64,000 nt of DNA from Arthrobacter sp. zg-Y919 (GTDB taxonomy: Bacteria; Actinomycetota; Actinomycetes; Actinomycetales; Micrococcaceae), in the NCBI RefSeq assembly GCF_030142045.1, contig NZ_CP126242.1, positions 2,666,001 through 2,730,000 of the forward strand. The letters are read 5' to 3'. This document shows, in pieces, positions 16,298-25,213 of the stretch. The notes beneath the pieces were generated by a model that saw nothing but the letters and a program-made list of their open reading frames with translations, did not search any database and was not told where the DNA came from. Numbering within the stretch: the stretch's first letter is position 1; each line of letters starts with the position of its first letter. A program made the position numbers and the translations under genes.

Positions 16298-17440
16298 TCA
16301 CGACGACGGCGCGTCCGCCTTGGAATCGCGTCCCACCACGGCCACGCCGTTTTCCGGATCCAGCTCGGCACCGTCCAGTTTCCGGTCTGCGCCGATCACC
16401 GTGGTGGAGTCGACGATCAGGTTGGCGATGCGGGCCCCGGACCGGACCACGACGCCGTCCAAAAGCACGCAGGAGTCGACTTCCGCTCCGGCCTCCACTA
16501 CCGCCCCGGCGCTGAGGACGCTGCGCCGAACGGTGCCTTCAACCCGTGCACCGGGAGAAAGCAGGCTGTTGGCGGCGGTGCCGTGGGGACCAACGAAGGC
16601 GGGCAGCCGGCGTGGGCTGGCCGAGAGGATGGGCCACTGCGGGTCATCGAAGTCCAGGCCGCGGCCCTCGATCAGGTCCAGATGCCCCTGGTGGTAGCTG
16701 CGCGGGGTGCCCATGTCCCGCCAGTACCCCGGCAACCGGTACTCAGCCACCTTTTCCTGCTCCACCAGGTAGGGGATGAGCTGGTCGCCGTAGTCTTCGA
16801 GGCGCCCGTCCCGCTGGACAAGGGTTTCCAGTGCGGACAGGAGGACTTCAGTGTCATAGAGGAAGATTTCGGCGGCGACCAGATCGGTTTTCGGATGCTC
16901 CGGTTTGTACTCGAAGCCGGTCACCAGCCCATCGGATACTTCGACCACCCCGTGGTCGCCCGGGTTGTTGCGGATCTTCGTGGTGACAAGGGTCAGTGCT
17001 GCGCCGTTCTCCTGGTGGGCTTCAACGACGTCGCGGTAATCCAGGCGGTAGAGGTGGTCCGCACTCAGGACCAGAACGAGGTCCGGATTGAATTCCCGGA
17101 TGTAATCCACCTGGCGGTACAGGGCATCGGCGTTGCCCTGCGCGAAGCCCTCGCCGGCGCCGCCCTGGAACGGTGGGAGCACCCGCAGCCCGCCGTTGGT
17201 CCGGTCCAGGTCCCAGGGCCGTCCGCTGACCAGCTGGTCGTTGAGGGACTGGGGCTTGTACTGCTCGACAACCCATACGTCGCCGAAGCCGCTGTTATGC
17301 AGGTTGGAGAGGGAAATATCGATGAGGTTGTAGGACCCCGCGACCGGGATGGCCGGTTTGGCCCGGTGGTCCGTCAGGCTGCCCAACCGACCGCCGGCAC
17401 CGCCGGCGAGGATTACGGTCAGGATTCGGGGTACGCGCAT
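16298..17440 (-). CDS. GlgC-like sugar-1-phosphate nucleotidyltransferase
   Basis: The 380-residue enzyme resembles glucose-1-phosphate adenylyltransferase, which makes ADP-glucose for glycogen. The nucleotide-binding start is ILAGGAGGRLGSLTDHRAKP, followed by LIDISLSNLHNSGF, VLSADHLYRLDY and PGYWRDMGTPRSYHQGHLDL. The last 100 residues form a left-handed beta-helix of hexapeptide repeats (LLSPGARVEGTVRRSVLSAG). It is shorter and more divergent than canonical actinobacterial GlgC (about 410 residues), so it may be a second family member with another NDP-sugar product. GAGAGG precedes the ATG. It stands alone, with no glycogen genes nearby. Confidence 0.75.
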   Translation of the reverse strand: MRVPRILTVILAGGAGGRLGSLTDHRAKPAIPVAGSYNLIDISLSNLHNSGFGDVWVVEQYKPQSLNDQLVSGRPWDLDRTNGGLRVLPPFQGGAGEGFAQGNADALYRQVDYIREFNPDLVLVLSADHLYRLDYRDVVEAHQENGAALTLVTTKIRNNPGDHGVVEVSDGLVTGFEYKPEHPKTDLVAAEIFLYDTEVLLSALETLVQRDGRLEDYGDQLIPYLVEQEKVAEYRLPGYWRDMGTPRSYHQGHLDLIEGRGLDFDDPQWPILSASPRRLPAFVGPHGTAANSLLSPGARVEGTVRRSVLSAGAVVEAGAEVDSCVLLDGVVVRSGARIANLIVDSTTVIGADRKLDGAELDPENGVAVVGRDSKADAPSS

Positions 17441-17539
17441 GCTGTGGTGCCTCTCGTCGTGCCGTGGTTCTGTAAGTCCACGCTAACAAGCGGAGGCACC
17501 CGGGCGACAAGTTGACTTCCGGCTGCGGTTTGGCTCGGT

Positions 17540-18034
17540 TTACGGTGCCTCATTGGGACCGAGGATCCCGTTGCACGGGTCGAGGCGGGCAAGGACCTTC
17601 TTCCCCACCCGTTCCAGGTCCGCCACGTCCTTGTCCGAAAGGCAGTCGAAGACCACCTTCCGAACGGATTCCACGTGGTCGGGCGCCAAGCCTTCGAGCG
17701 CGGCCATGCCCTCCTCCGAGAGCGCCGCCGTCGTCACCCGGGCGTCGGCCGGCGAAGGGGTCCGGGACACCCAGCCGCGCTGCTCGAGTTTCTTGACCAC
17801 GTGGGAGAGCCTGGACAACGAGGCATTGGTACGCGATGCGAGCTCGCTCATCGGCAGGGACCTGCCTTCCGCCTCGGAGAGCATGGCCAGCACGTGGTAG
17901 TCGAAGAGGGTGATCCGTGCGCGGCGGAACAGGTCCGCATCGAGGGCTGCGGGCAGGAGGCCGGATACCGCATACAGCGCAAGCCAGGCCTGCCGTTCCC
18001 GGTCCGTCAGCCAGCGTGGGGCGTCTTCAGTCAT
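17540..18034 (-). CDS. MarR family transcriptional regulator
   Basis: The 164-residue winged-helix regulator has the MarR fold: dimerisation helices at both ends and the DNA-binding core LPMSELASRTNASLSRLSHVVKKLEQRGWVSR, then the wing SPADARVTTAALSEEG. The start ATG at 18034 was chosen because GAGAGGAG precedes it at good spacing; an in-frame codon at 18070 has no such site. It is not adjacent in sense to an obvious target. The ProP-type gene upstream on the same strand ends at its own terminator. Confidence 0.88.
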   Translation of the reverse strand: MTEDAPRWLTDRERQAWLALYAVSGLLPAALDADLFRRARITLFDYHVLAMLSEAEGRSLPMSELASRTNASLSRLSHVVKKLEQRGWVSRTPSPADARVTTAALSEEGMAALEGLAPDHVESVRKVVFDCLSDKDVADLERVGKKVLARLDPCNGILGPNEAP

Positions 18035-18148
18035 GCCGGCACTCCTCTCTTCAAAAGCTTTACTGTTCAATCATCGCAGGGTTGTCCAGCGGCTCCAAGC
18101 GTCTGCAGACGTCCGGCGCCGAAACTTCCAGGCGGGCGGGGAAAATAA

Positions 18149-18181
18149 GAGCCGGCCGGACGCAGTGCGTCCGGCCGGCTC
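18149..18181 (-). terminator. Intrinsic terminator of the ProP-like gene
   Basis: A perfect 16-bp inverted repeat (arms GAGCCGGCCGGACGCA and its complement, one unpaired base before opening of the loop) is followed on the minus strand by TTATTTT. It lies 28 bases beyond the symporter stop. Confidence 0.9.
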
Positions 18182-18209
18182 CCGTGACTGCCGGTAGTGC
18201 GGTTATCGC

Positions 18210-19787
18210 CTAGCGGGCGATGCCGGGCTCCGCACGGTCGTCGCCGGAGGGGGCAGCCTGCTGGCTTCCCAGCGTGTCGAACGGCAGCGAGTCGACGTCG
18301 AGCAGCGGGTTTGCGTCCTGGCCGGCCACCAGTTCGTGTGCCTCGGCGTCGGTATCCACGCTCGGCATGGAACCGGGCATCGGCCGGTTGGCGGATTCCT
18401 TCATGAAGACGACGGCGATGGCACCGGCCACGGAGGTGAACATCAGCCAGTATGCCGGCGCCATGTCATTGTCCGTGAGGGTGATCAAGCCCTGCATGAT
18501 CAGCGGAGCGGTACCGCCGAAGACGGCGGTGGCAATGTTGTAGGAGATGCCCATGGCGCCGTAGCGGCTGGAGGTCTGGAACAGGGAGGGCAGCGTGGCG
18601 GCCAGGTTACCCACATAGAAGGTCACCGGGATGGCGAGCAGCAGCAGGCCCAGCAGCGTTGTCACAACCGGTCCCTGGCCAATCAGGATGAAGGCAGGAA
18701 CAGCCAGCACGATGGTGGATCCCGCACCGATCCACAGCACGGGGCGGCGGCCGATCCGGTCCGACAGTTTGCCGGCGAGCGGAATGCACAGGGCCATCAG
18801 CACCAGCACGGGGATGGTCAGCAGGGTGCCGTGTACCGGGTCATAGCCCTTGGAATCAGTCAGGTAGGACGGCATGTAGGACGTGAGTGCGTAGCCCACC
18901 GAGTTGACCGCGGCCACGAGGACCATGGCCAGCACGATCGGACGCCAGTAGGCACGGAAGATGCCCATGGTGCCGAGGGAAGCGGTTTCGTCACCGGCCT
19001 TGGCGCTGGCTTCCTGGGCGTCCATCGTGGCCTGGAAGGCCGGGGACTCCTCGATTTTCAGCCGGAAGTAGATGGCAATGATGCCCAGCGGCCCGGCGAC
19101 GAGGAACGGGATCCGCCAGCCCCAGTCCAGCATGGTCTGCTCGGACAGTGTCAGCTGCATCACCGAGACGACGGCGGCACCCAGGGCAAAGCCCATGTAG
19201 CTGCCCAGGTCAAGGATGCTTGCCAGGAAACCGCGCCGCTTGTCAGAGGCGTATTCCGAGACGAAGGTGGTGGCGCCGGCGTACTCGCCGCCGGTGGAGA
19301 AGCCCTGCAGCAGCTTCATCAGGACCAACAGGATCGGAGCCCAGATGCCGATGGTGTTGTAGCTGGGCAGCAGGCCGATGGCGCACGTGGAAGCGGCCAT
19401 CATGATCAGGGTAATGGCGAGGGTTTTCTGCCGGCCGATGCGGTCGCCGAGGCGGCCGAAGACGACGCCGCCCAGCGGGCGGGCAATAAAGGTGGCTGCG
19501 AAAACGCCCAGGCTGAAAAGCAGCTGCGCTTCCTTGTCTGCGTCGGACAGGAAGACGGCGCCCATGGTGACGGCGAGGTAGCCGTACACACCGACGTCGA
19601 ACCATTCCATGGTGTTGCCGACGACGGTTCCGCCGACGGCCTTCTTCATCATGGACTTGTCGACGACGTTGACATCGTCCACCTCAAGGCGGCGGCGCCG
19701 CAGGTGGGGCCGGCGGATCTTACGGGCCGCCTGGGTGGCCGGTGACGCCGGGGTTCCGGAAGCGTGGGGCGGTGCATCTTTCGACAT
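18210..19787 (-). CDS. MFS metabolite:H+ symporter, ProP-like
   Basis: The 525-residue transporter is of the metabolite:proton symporter (MHS) family, like proline/betaine ProP. Family signatures are GNTMEWFDVGVYGY (first helix), FGRLGDRIGRQKTL (loop 2-3), QGFSTGGEYAGATTFVSEYA and PVLVLMALCIPLAGKLSDRIGRRP. It has about twelve helices. The N-terminal 50 residues are cytoplasmic, with a cluster RKIRRPHLRRRRLEVDD. The C-terminal tail of about 60 residues is acidic and lacks the ProP coiled coil. The ATG at 19787 was chosen because AGGGAAGG precedes it; an in-frame codon at 19919 has no support. Osmolyte uptake is probable but unproven. Confidence 0.85.
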   Translation of the reverse strand: MSKDAPPHASGTPASPATQAARKIRRPHLRRRRLEVDDVNVVDKSMMKKAVGGTVVGNTMEWFDVGVYGYLAVTMGAVFLSDADKEAQLLFSLGVFAATFIARPLGGVVFGRLGDRIGRQKTLAITLIMMAASTCAIGLLPSYNTIGIWAPILLVLMKLLQGFSTGGEYAGATTFVSEYASDKRRGFLASILDLGSYMGFALGAAVVSVMQLTLSEQTMLDWGWRIPFLVAGPLGIIAIYFRLKIEESPAFQATMDAQEASAKAGDETASLGTMGIFRAYWRPIVLAMVLVAAVNSVGYALTSYMPSYLTDSKGYDPVHGTLLTIPVLVLMALCIPLAGKLSDRIGRRPVLWIGAGSTIVLAVPAFILIGQGPVVTTLLGLLLLAIPVTFYVGNLAATLPSLFQTSSRYGAMGISYNIATAVFGGTAPLIMQGLITLTDNDMAPAYWLMFTSVAGAIAVVFMKESANRPMPGSMPSVDTDAEAHELVAGQDANPLLDVDSLPFDTLGSQQAAPSGDDRAEPGIAR

Positions 19788-19992
19788 GTGGGCCTTCCCT
19801 AGATCGATGGGCTGCTGGAGACAAAAGCAACCGCCCGGGCACCACACGGTGCCGGACTGACATACAAGTTTAGGAAAATGCCGCGGATTGAACGAATCGG
19901 GGACCGGTTTCATTCCCACAAGGCCGGGGGTTTAGGCCGGTTCCGTCAAACAAACAGGGAATATGCCGACATGGATGTGATTTACCGCACCC

Positions 19993-20778
19993 CTAGCCCT
20001 GGGAGGGCAGGACGGGGTGTGTCAGCTCGGGATAACGGGGGCTGAGGTTATCTCCGGAGGAGACCCCGCGCAGCCGCCGGCTCACCCATGGTCCGAGGTA
20101 TTCCCGGGCCCACTGGGCGTCCCTGCGGAGCTGCTCCACCCGGTTGCGGGCGGGCTGCTCCTCCAGTTCCGGAATGTCGATGGCATCCGTGCCGCGGAGC
20201 ACTTCCAGCACCTTCTTTGCGGTGAGCATGTGCCCGGCCGGTGACATGTGCAGGCGGTCGACCGCCCAGTACCGCTCGTCCTGGAGGTTTTTCATCCGCC
20301 AGTAATCCACCAGCACGGCGTCGTTCTTCTCCACGGCTTCGCGCACCAGCTCGTTGTAGATGGCAGTGCGTCCGCGGGTCCGGCCGAAGACCGGGGAGTT
20401 GCCGGAGTCGAATCCCGTGAAGACCAGCACCGCAGCGCCGCTGGAGCAGAGTTTCGCAATTCCGGCATCGTAGGCAGCCACGATGGCGTCAATGTCCACC
20501 TTGGGGCGCAGGATGTCGTTGCCGCCGGCGTAGATGGTCACCAGAGTCGGCGACAGGGCGATGGCGGCATCCACCTGCTCGTTCAGGACCTGGTGCAGCT
20601 TCTTGCCGCGGATGGCGAGGTTCGCATACCCCCAGGAACTGTCGGCCAGCACCAGCTGCTCGGCCACCCGGTCCGCCCACCCGCGCACGCCGTTGGGACG
20701 GGACTCGTCCTCGTCACCTACGCCTTCGGTAAACGAATCTCCCAGGGCCACGTATCGCTGCTTAAAAGTCACCCCCAC
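19993..20778 (-). CDS. SGNH/GDSL-type hydrolase
   Basis: The 261-residue esterase/lipase-type enzyme carries the SGNH blocks: ALGDSFTEGVGD (nucleophile Ser), RGKKLHQVL (Gly), YAGGNDILRP (Asn) and DRLHMSPAGH (Asp/His). No signal peptide is visible, so it is probably cytoplasmic. Either of two GTG codons (20778 or 20772) could be the start. It is divergent from the diacylglycerol kinase-family gene, 121 bases away. The substrate is not predictable from sequence. Confidence 0.85.
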   Translation of the reverse strand: MGVTFKQRYVALGDSFTEGVGDEDESRPNGVRGWADRVAEQLVLADSSWGYANLAIRGKKLHQVLNEQVDAAIALSPTLVTIYAGGNDILRPKVDIDAIVAAYDAGIAKLCSSGAAVLVFTGFDSGNSPVFGRTRGRTAIYNELVREAVEKNDAVLVDYWRMKNLQDERYWAVDRLHMSPAGHMLTAKKVLEVLRGTDAIDIPELEEQPARNRVEQLRRDAQWAREYLGPWVSRRLRGVSSGDNLSPRYPELTHPVLPSQG

Positions 20779-20899
20779 AGATTACAAGCTTCCGGATCAC
20801 CTGCATTCCAAGCAGGCAGCCGGTACCGCCCCCGCCCGGCCGCATGCCGGGCTAGACTCAGAGCCGGATTAAAGTTCGCCTGCTTACGATAAGGACACC

Positions 20900-21862
20900 A
20901 TGACCAGCCCAGAGACCCAGTCGCGTCCCCGCGCCGCCGTCATTGTGAACCCCATCAAGAAGACCGACTTTGACGTCCGGGTGCGGGTGGCCGAGATCTG
21001 CGCCGACGAAGGCTGGGACGAGCCGCTGTTCTTCGACACCGAGGAAGCGGACCCGGGACACTCCATGGCACGCAAGGCCATGGAGGCCGGCGTCGACCTG
21101 GTCATTGCCGCAGGCGGAGACGGCACCGTCCGCTGCGTTGCCGCGGAGCTGGCCGGCACCTCCTTCCCCATGGGACTGCTGCCGCTGGGCACCGGAAACC
21201 TGCTGGCACGGAACCTGGACATTGGCGTCGACGACCCGGAGCAGGCGGTCCGCGCCGCCCTGAACGGAACCGAGCGCCGCATCGACGTCGTCCACGTAAC
21301 CGTTGACGAGGCCGTGGACAGCGACACGTTCCTGGTGATGGCCGGGCTGGGCTACGACGCCGGCATGATGGCGGACACCAAGGACGCACTCAAGGACAAG
21401 ATTGGCTGGCTGGCGTACGTCGACGCCGGCATCCGCAACCTTCCGGGCAAGCCCGTGAAGACCACCATCTCGATCGACGGCGGGAAGCCGATCCACCGCC
21501 GCCTGCGCAGCGTGATGGGCGGCAACTGCGGCAAGATCACCGGCGGCCTGGAAATCTTCCCGGGGGCCCGTCTCGACGACGGCCTGCTGGACATCCTGAC
21601 CCTGGCGCCGAAGGGCAAGCTCGGCTGGCTGGGCGTGGTGACAGGGCTGCTGCGCCGCGGCAAGGGCAGCAGCACCGCTGTGGAGTACTACCAGTGCAAG
21701 CGCGCCGAGGTGTGGGCCGATTCCCCGCTGGACTTTGAAATGGACGGCGACCACCTGGGCAACGCCACCCACATCCTGTTTGAGATGGATGCCAATGCCC
21801 TGCGCATCCGGATGCCGCACGGCAAGAAGGATCCGGCAGTTCTCACCAACCCGGTGCCGTAA
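20900..21862 (+). CDS. Diacylglycerol kinase family lipid kinase
   Basis: The 320-residue enzyme has the DAGK catalytic fold: an N-terminal NPIKKTDFDVR strand, the nucleotide loop AAGGDGTVRCVAAEL and LPLGTGNLLARNLDI, then the C-terminal beta domain (GAVMDG-like RRLRSVMGGNCGKITGG and LEIFPGARLDDGLLDIL). Members phosphorylate diacylglycerol or sphingoid/isoprenoid lipids at the membrane. AAGGAC precedes the ATG. TAGACT about 45 bases upstream is a possible -10 box. It is convergent with the M23 peptidase gene. Confidence 0.88.
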   Translation: MTSPETQSRPRAAVIVNPIKKTDFDVRVRVAEICADEGWDEPLFFDTEEADPGHSMARKAMEAGVDLVIAAGGDGTVRCVAAELAGTSFPMGLLPLGTGNLLARNLDIGVDDPEQAVRAALNGTERRIDVVHVTVDEAVDSDTFLVMAGLGYDAGMMADTKDALKDKIGWLAYVDAGIRNLPGKPVKTTISIDGGKPIHRRLRSVMGGNCGKITGGLEIFPGARLDDGLLDILTLAPKGKLGWLGVVTGLLRRGKGSSTAVEYYQCKRAEVWADSPLDFEMDGDHLGNATHILFEMDANALRIRMPHGKKDPAVLTNPVP

Positions 21863-21904
21863 GGCTTCCAGGTTGCTTGCGGGTTTACCTCCGGTGGGAC
21901 GGCC

Positions 21905-22780
21905 TTACAGCCAGCCCATCGGGTCTTCGTAGTTCCCGTGCCGCAGCACCTCAAAGTGCAGGTGGGGCCCGGTGGAGTTGCCGGTGCTGCCGATTCCGCC
22001 GACCACCACGCCGGCGTCCACCGCCTGCCCCACACTCACATCAATGCTGTTGAGGTGGTTGTAGGTGGTCTGCAGGCCATCCCCGTGGTCAACCACCACG
22101 CGCAGCCCGCCGCCGCCGGTGGTATGCCAGCCGGCTTCGGTGACGGTTCCGCCAAGCATGGCCTTCACCGGGGTTCCCGTTCCGGCACCGAAGTCCGTTC
22201 CGGTGTGGAATTCCAGGGCTCCGGGCGCCATCGGGTTGTTGCGGTAGCCAAACGGGGATGTGACCGCCATGTCATCCACGGGCGGCACTGGTCCCTGGGG
22301 TTCGGCAGCCGGTTCAGGTGCCGGGTCCGGTGCGGGTTCGGCGGCCGGCACCGGTTCGGCTGCATCCGGATCCGGATCGCCGCCGCCTTCCCCACCCTGG
22401 ACCGCAGCCAGCTCAGTCACCACGGATTGCCGTTCAAGCTCCAAGTCGGTTTCGACTGCATTGACTGCCCCGCCCACAAGTCCGCCGATGGCGACGGCGG
22501 CGGCGATGGACAGTGCACCTGTCCGACGGCTGGGGGTGTCGCGTGCCTCGATCCAGTCTTTGGCGGAGGACCCCAACCCGATGGCCCGGGCGCGGACCTC
22601 AGCGGCTTTCTGTCCGGCCTGCGCCCCGGACACGCGTAAATCGGACAGGTGCCAATCGGACGGACGCCAATCGGCCAGGCCGGCGACCCGGTCCCGGACC
22701 GTGGAGAGCGCGCGAAGCAGCTCCGGGACGGAGCCGGCGCATTTTGAACGTACGGAGTCGAAAAAGTTCTCGGTCAACAA
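21905..22780 (-). CDS. M23 family metallopeptidase (LytM-like)
   Basis: The 291-residue protein has a cytoplasmic stretch of about 85 residues and one membrane helix (about 90-110, ALSIAAAVAIGGLVGGAVN). A Pro/Ala/Glu-rich linker (PAAEPAPDPAPEPAAEP) follows, then a C-terminal M23 domain. Zinc-site residues are HTGTDFGAG (His, Asp) and the HLHFEV motif. Such proteins cut or activate cutting of peptidoglycan cross-bridges outside the membrane. The start is uncertain: TTG codons at 22780/22777 lie close behind AGGTGA. Confidence 0.85.
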   Translation of the reverse strand: MLTENFFDSVRSKCAGSVPELLRALSTVRDRVAGLADWRPSDWHLSDLRVSGAQAGQKAAEVRARAIGLGSSAKDWIEARDTPSRRTGALSIAAAVAIGGLVGGAVNAVETDLELERQSVVTELAAVQGGEGGGDPDPDAAEPVPAAEPAPDPAPEPAAEPQGPVPPVDDMAVTSPFGYRNNPMAPGALEFHTGTDFGAGTGTPVKAMLGGTVTEAGWHTTGGGGLRVVVDHGDGLQTTYNHLNSIDVSVGQAVDAGVVVGGIGSTGNSTGPHLHFEVLRHGNYEDPMGWL

Positions 22781-23005
22781 TCACCTCAATGTGCGTTGGT
22801 CACGAACTCTTTTAGTGGTTCCGGACGTCATCCGGAACGTTCCAGCCCGGGCAGCCTTCACCGGGCGCCTTATAAGGATGGTGCCGGAAGGGAACGCGCC
22901 GCCGGACCCGCACGGCCCGGCGCACCGTAATCCGGCACTCCTTCCATTTTAAGAACCGGCCCGCGCACCGTCCGCCTTTTGTGGCCAATCCCAACTCCCC
23001 CAGTG

Positions 23006-23043
23006 ACCTGCGGAACGGGCACTGTTCGTACCGTCCCGCAGGT
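23006..23043 (-). terminator. Hairpin ending the siderophore operon
   Basis: ACCTGCGGAACGGG and ACCGTCCCGCAGGT pair in 12 of 14 positions. They lie 27 bases beyond the last permease gene. There is no T-tract. Confidence 0.6.
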
Positions 23044-23069
23044 AACCGGCAGACACTTTTCAGCCCGCC

Positions 23070-24113
23070 CTAGAGCACACCCTTCCGGGCCTGGATAAAC
23101 AACAGGTATCCCAGATAGAGACTGCCCAGGGCCGCAGTAAAGATTCCCACGGGCAGCGCCGCACCGAAGTCGATCTGCTGCACCGCGAAATCGGACAGGG
23201 TCAGCACCAGCGCCCCCACCAGCGCAGGGGCGACGACGCCGGGAGAAGACACCCCGAGCAGGCGCAGCGCAATCTGCGGGGCAACCAGGGCCACGAAGGC
23301 CACCGGGCCGCAGACGCTGACCGCCGAGGCGGCCAGCACCACCGCAAGGAGAACGGCAACCGTGCGGGTCCGGTCGACCCGGACACCCAGTGATTCAGCC
23401 ACCTCATCACCCAGGGACACCAGGTTCAGGCGGCGCTGCAGCAGTGCCGCGGCGGGCAGTACCAGCACCAGCGCTGCGGTAATGGTCGCCACGTGGGACC
23501 AGGAACGTGAGGCCAGGGATCCGTTGAGGTAGAAGGCCAGGGTCTGCGCCTGGCGCTCCCCCACGGTGGTCATGGCGAGCGAGGTCAGGGCGGTGGCCAC
23601 GGCCGAAATGCCGATGCCTGCCACGATCAGCTTCCCCGGACGCGAGAACCCGCGGCCGGTGCTGAGCCACACCAGCCCCACGGCAAGTCCTCCGCCGAGG
23701 ATTGCCGCTGCCGGAACGGGCAGATAGCCCGGCCAGAGCGTGACCGCAGCAGCCCCGGCAGCCGCACCACTGGTTAGCCCAACAACCTCGGGGCTGCCCA
23801 GCGGGTTGCGGGTGACGGTTTGGAAAAGGGACCCGGCCACGCCCAAGGCCATCCCTGCTCCCACAGCCGTGAGGAACCGTGGACCGCGCAGCACGCCAAG
23901 GACAAAGGAGGCGCTTCCCTCCGGCTGTGACACGGCAAAAAGCTCACGCCAGGAAAGCCCCAGTTCCCCTGCAGTCAGCGTGAACGCCCCCACCAGGAGT
24001 ACGCCCGCGGCGAGCAGTGCGGACACCAGGACGCTTCGCCGGCGGTACCGGAAGCTCAGGTTCCTGCCGATGCGGACGGTGCGGACACCGCGGACGGCGG
24101 TCAGGGCGCTCAT
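23070..24113 (-). CDS. FecCD-type siderophore permease (pair B, second)
   Basis: The 347-residue permease has nine to ten helices of the BtuC/FecCD type. Visible signatures are LGVLRGPRFLTAVGAGMALGVAGSLFQTVTRNPLGSPEVVGLTSGAA and GPVAFVALVAPQIALRLLG, the helix that contacts the ATPase. Its ATG overlaps the stop of the preceding permease by four bases. Together they form a second permease heterodimer in the operon. It is the last gene before the hairpin at 23006. Confidence 0.9.
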   Translation of the reverse strand: MSALTAVRGVRTVRIGRNLSFRYRRRSVLVSALLAAGVLLVGAFTLTAGELGLSWRELFAVSQPEGSASFVLGVLRGPRFLTAVGAGMALGVAGSLFQTVTRNPLGSPEVVGLTSGAAAGAAAVTLWPGYLPVPAAAILGGGLAVGLVWLSTGRGFSRPGKLIVAGIGISAVATALTSLAMTTVGERQAQTLAFYLNGSLASRSWSHVATITAALVLVLPAAALLQRRLNLVSLGDEVAESLGVRVDRTRTVAVLLAVVLAASAVSVCGPVAFVALVAPQIALRLLGVSSPGVVAPALVGALVLTLSDFAVQQIDFGAALPVGIFTAALGSLYLGYLLFIQARKGVL

Positions 24114-25213
24114 GCCACGGCCCGCATCCGGCGGACGGCCAGGATCAGCAGTGGTGCGCCCAGCAGTGCGGTGACGACGCCGGTGAGCAGCTCGGCGGGC
24201 TGGGCCACGAGGCGCCCGGCGACGTCGGCCAACAGCAGCAGCGCAGGGCCAACCACGGCGCTGATCAGCAGCAGCCAGCGGTGGTCCGGACCCGTGAAGC
24301 TGCGGACGATATGCGGTACGGCGAGCCCAACGAAGCCAATGGGTCCGACGGCGGCAGTCGCCGAGGCGCAGAGCAGCGCGGCGGCCAGTGCGCCCATGAT
24401 CTTCGCCGCCTGCGGGTGCAGGCCCAGCGACGCCGCGGCCTCTTCGCCCAGCGCCAGGGCATTCAGCGACCGGCCGGCGGCCAGGGCGGCAACCAGCCCG
24501 ACCAGGAAGAACGGCAGGACCTCATACGCCTGCTCCATGGTCCTGCCGCTGAGTGATCCGACGGCCCAGAACCGGTACATGGTGAACACATCCGGCCGGG
24601 TCAGGGCGACGGCCTGGATATAGGACATCAGGACGGCGGAGATCACGGTGCCGGCCAGGACCAGCCGGACCGGTGTCGCACCGCGCCGGCCGGAGGCCAG
24701 GGCGTACACCACCAGCACGGTGAGCACGGCTCCCGGCAGGGCCACCCAGACATTGGCGCTGGTGGCTCCGAGACCGAAAAACGCCATTCCGGTGACCATG
24801 GCAGCGGCCGCACCGGCGTTCACGCCGAGGATGCCCGGATCGGCAAGCGGGTTCCGGGTCAGTCCCTGCATCATCACCCCGGCCACGGCCAGGGCGGCGC
24901 CGGCCACCAGACCCAGGACGGTGCGCGGCACCCGGCTCGCGACGACGTCGTCGGCATAGGTACTGCCGGTGCCGGTGATTTCCGTCCACAGCGAGGCCGC
25001 AACCTCCGCAGGGCTCAGCTGGTGGGCGCCGACAGCCAGGCTGGTGACGACGGCAAGGAGCAGCACGCCCACCCCCGCAGCGAGGAGCACCGTGCCGCGG
25101 CGGGCGCCCAGGAGCTGACGCCGGGGAGCGGCCGGTGCATCCGCACCGGCCGCTCCCGGGTTCCCGGCTTCCGCCAGGATCCGTTGGTTGATCGAACTAG
25201 TCGACCTTGGCAA
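24110..25213 (-). CDS. FecCD-type siderophore permease (pair B, first)
   Basis: The 367-residue permease carries SRVPRTVLGLVAGAALAVAGVMMQGLTRNPLADPGILGVNAGAA and GPIGFVGLAVPHIVRSFTGPDHR. The first 35 residues are an Ala/Pro-rich cytoplasmic segment. The start is assigned to a TTG at 25213, overlapping the binding-protein gene by 17 bases; no ATG or GTG fits better before the first helix. It pairs with the next permease. Confidence 0.85.
   Translation of the reverse strand: MPRSTSSINQRILAEAGNPGAAGADAPAAPRRQLLGARRGTVLLAAGVGVLLLAVVTSLAVGAHQLSPAEVAASLWTEITGTGSTYADDVVASRVPRTVLGLVAGAALAVAGVMMQGLTRNPLADPGILGVNAGAAAAMVTGMAFFGLGATSANVWVALPGAVLTVLVVYALASGRRGATPVRLVLAGTVISAVLMSYIQAVALTRPDVFTMYRFWAVGSLSGRTMEQAYEVLPFFLVGLVAALAAGRSLNALALGEEAAASLGLHPQAAKIMGALAAALLCASATAAVGPIGFVGLAVPHIVRSFTGPDHRWLLLISAVVGPALLLLADVAGRLVAQPAELLTGVVTALLGAPLLILAVRRMRAVA

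Noticed and set aside
16298..17440. Firm assignment to the glycogen enzyme GlgC
   Set aside because: The catalytic motifs match the family, but the protein is short and divergent and no glycogen genes are nearby, so only a family-level call is given.
18035..18070. TTGAA repeats as an autoregulatory MarR site before the 17540 gene
   Set aside because: The two 5-base elements are direct rather than inverted on the coding strand and too short to support.
18336..19745. Long plus-strand frame of about 470 codons opposite the ProP-like symporter
   Set aside because: It is the antisense of a well-supported transporter, rich in Gly/His/Gln without any family motif, and has no ribosome-binding site. 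High-GC DNA commonly gives such open antisense frames.
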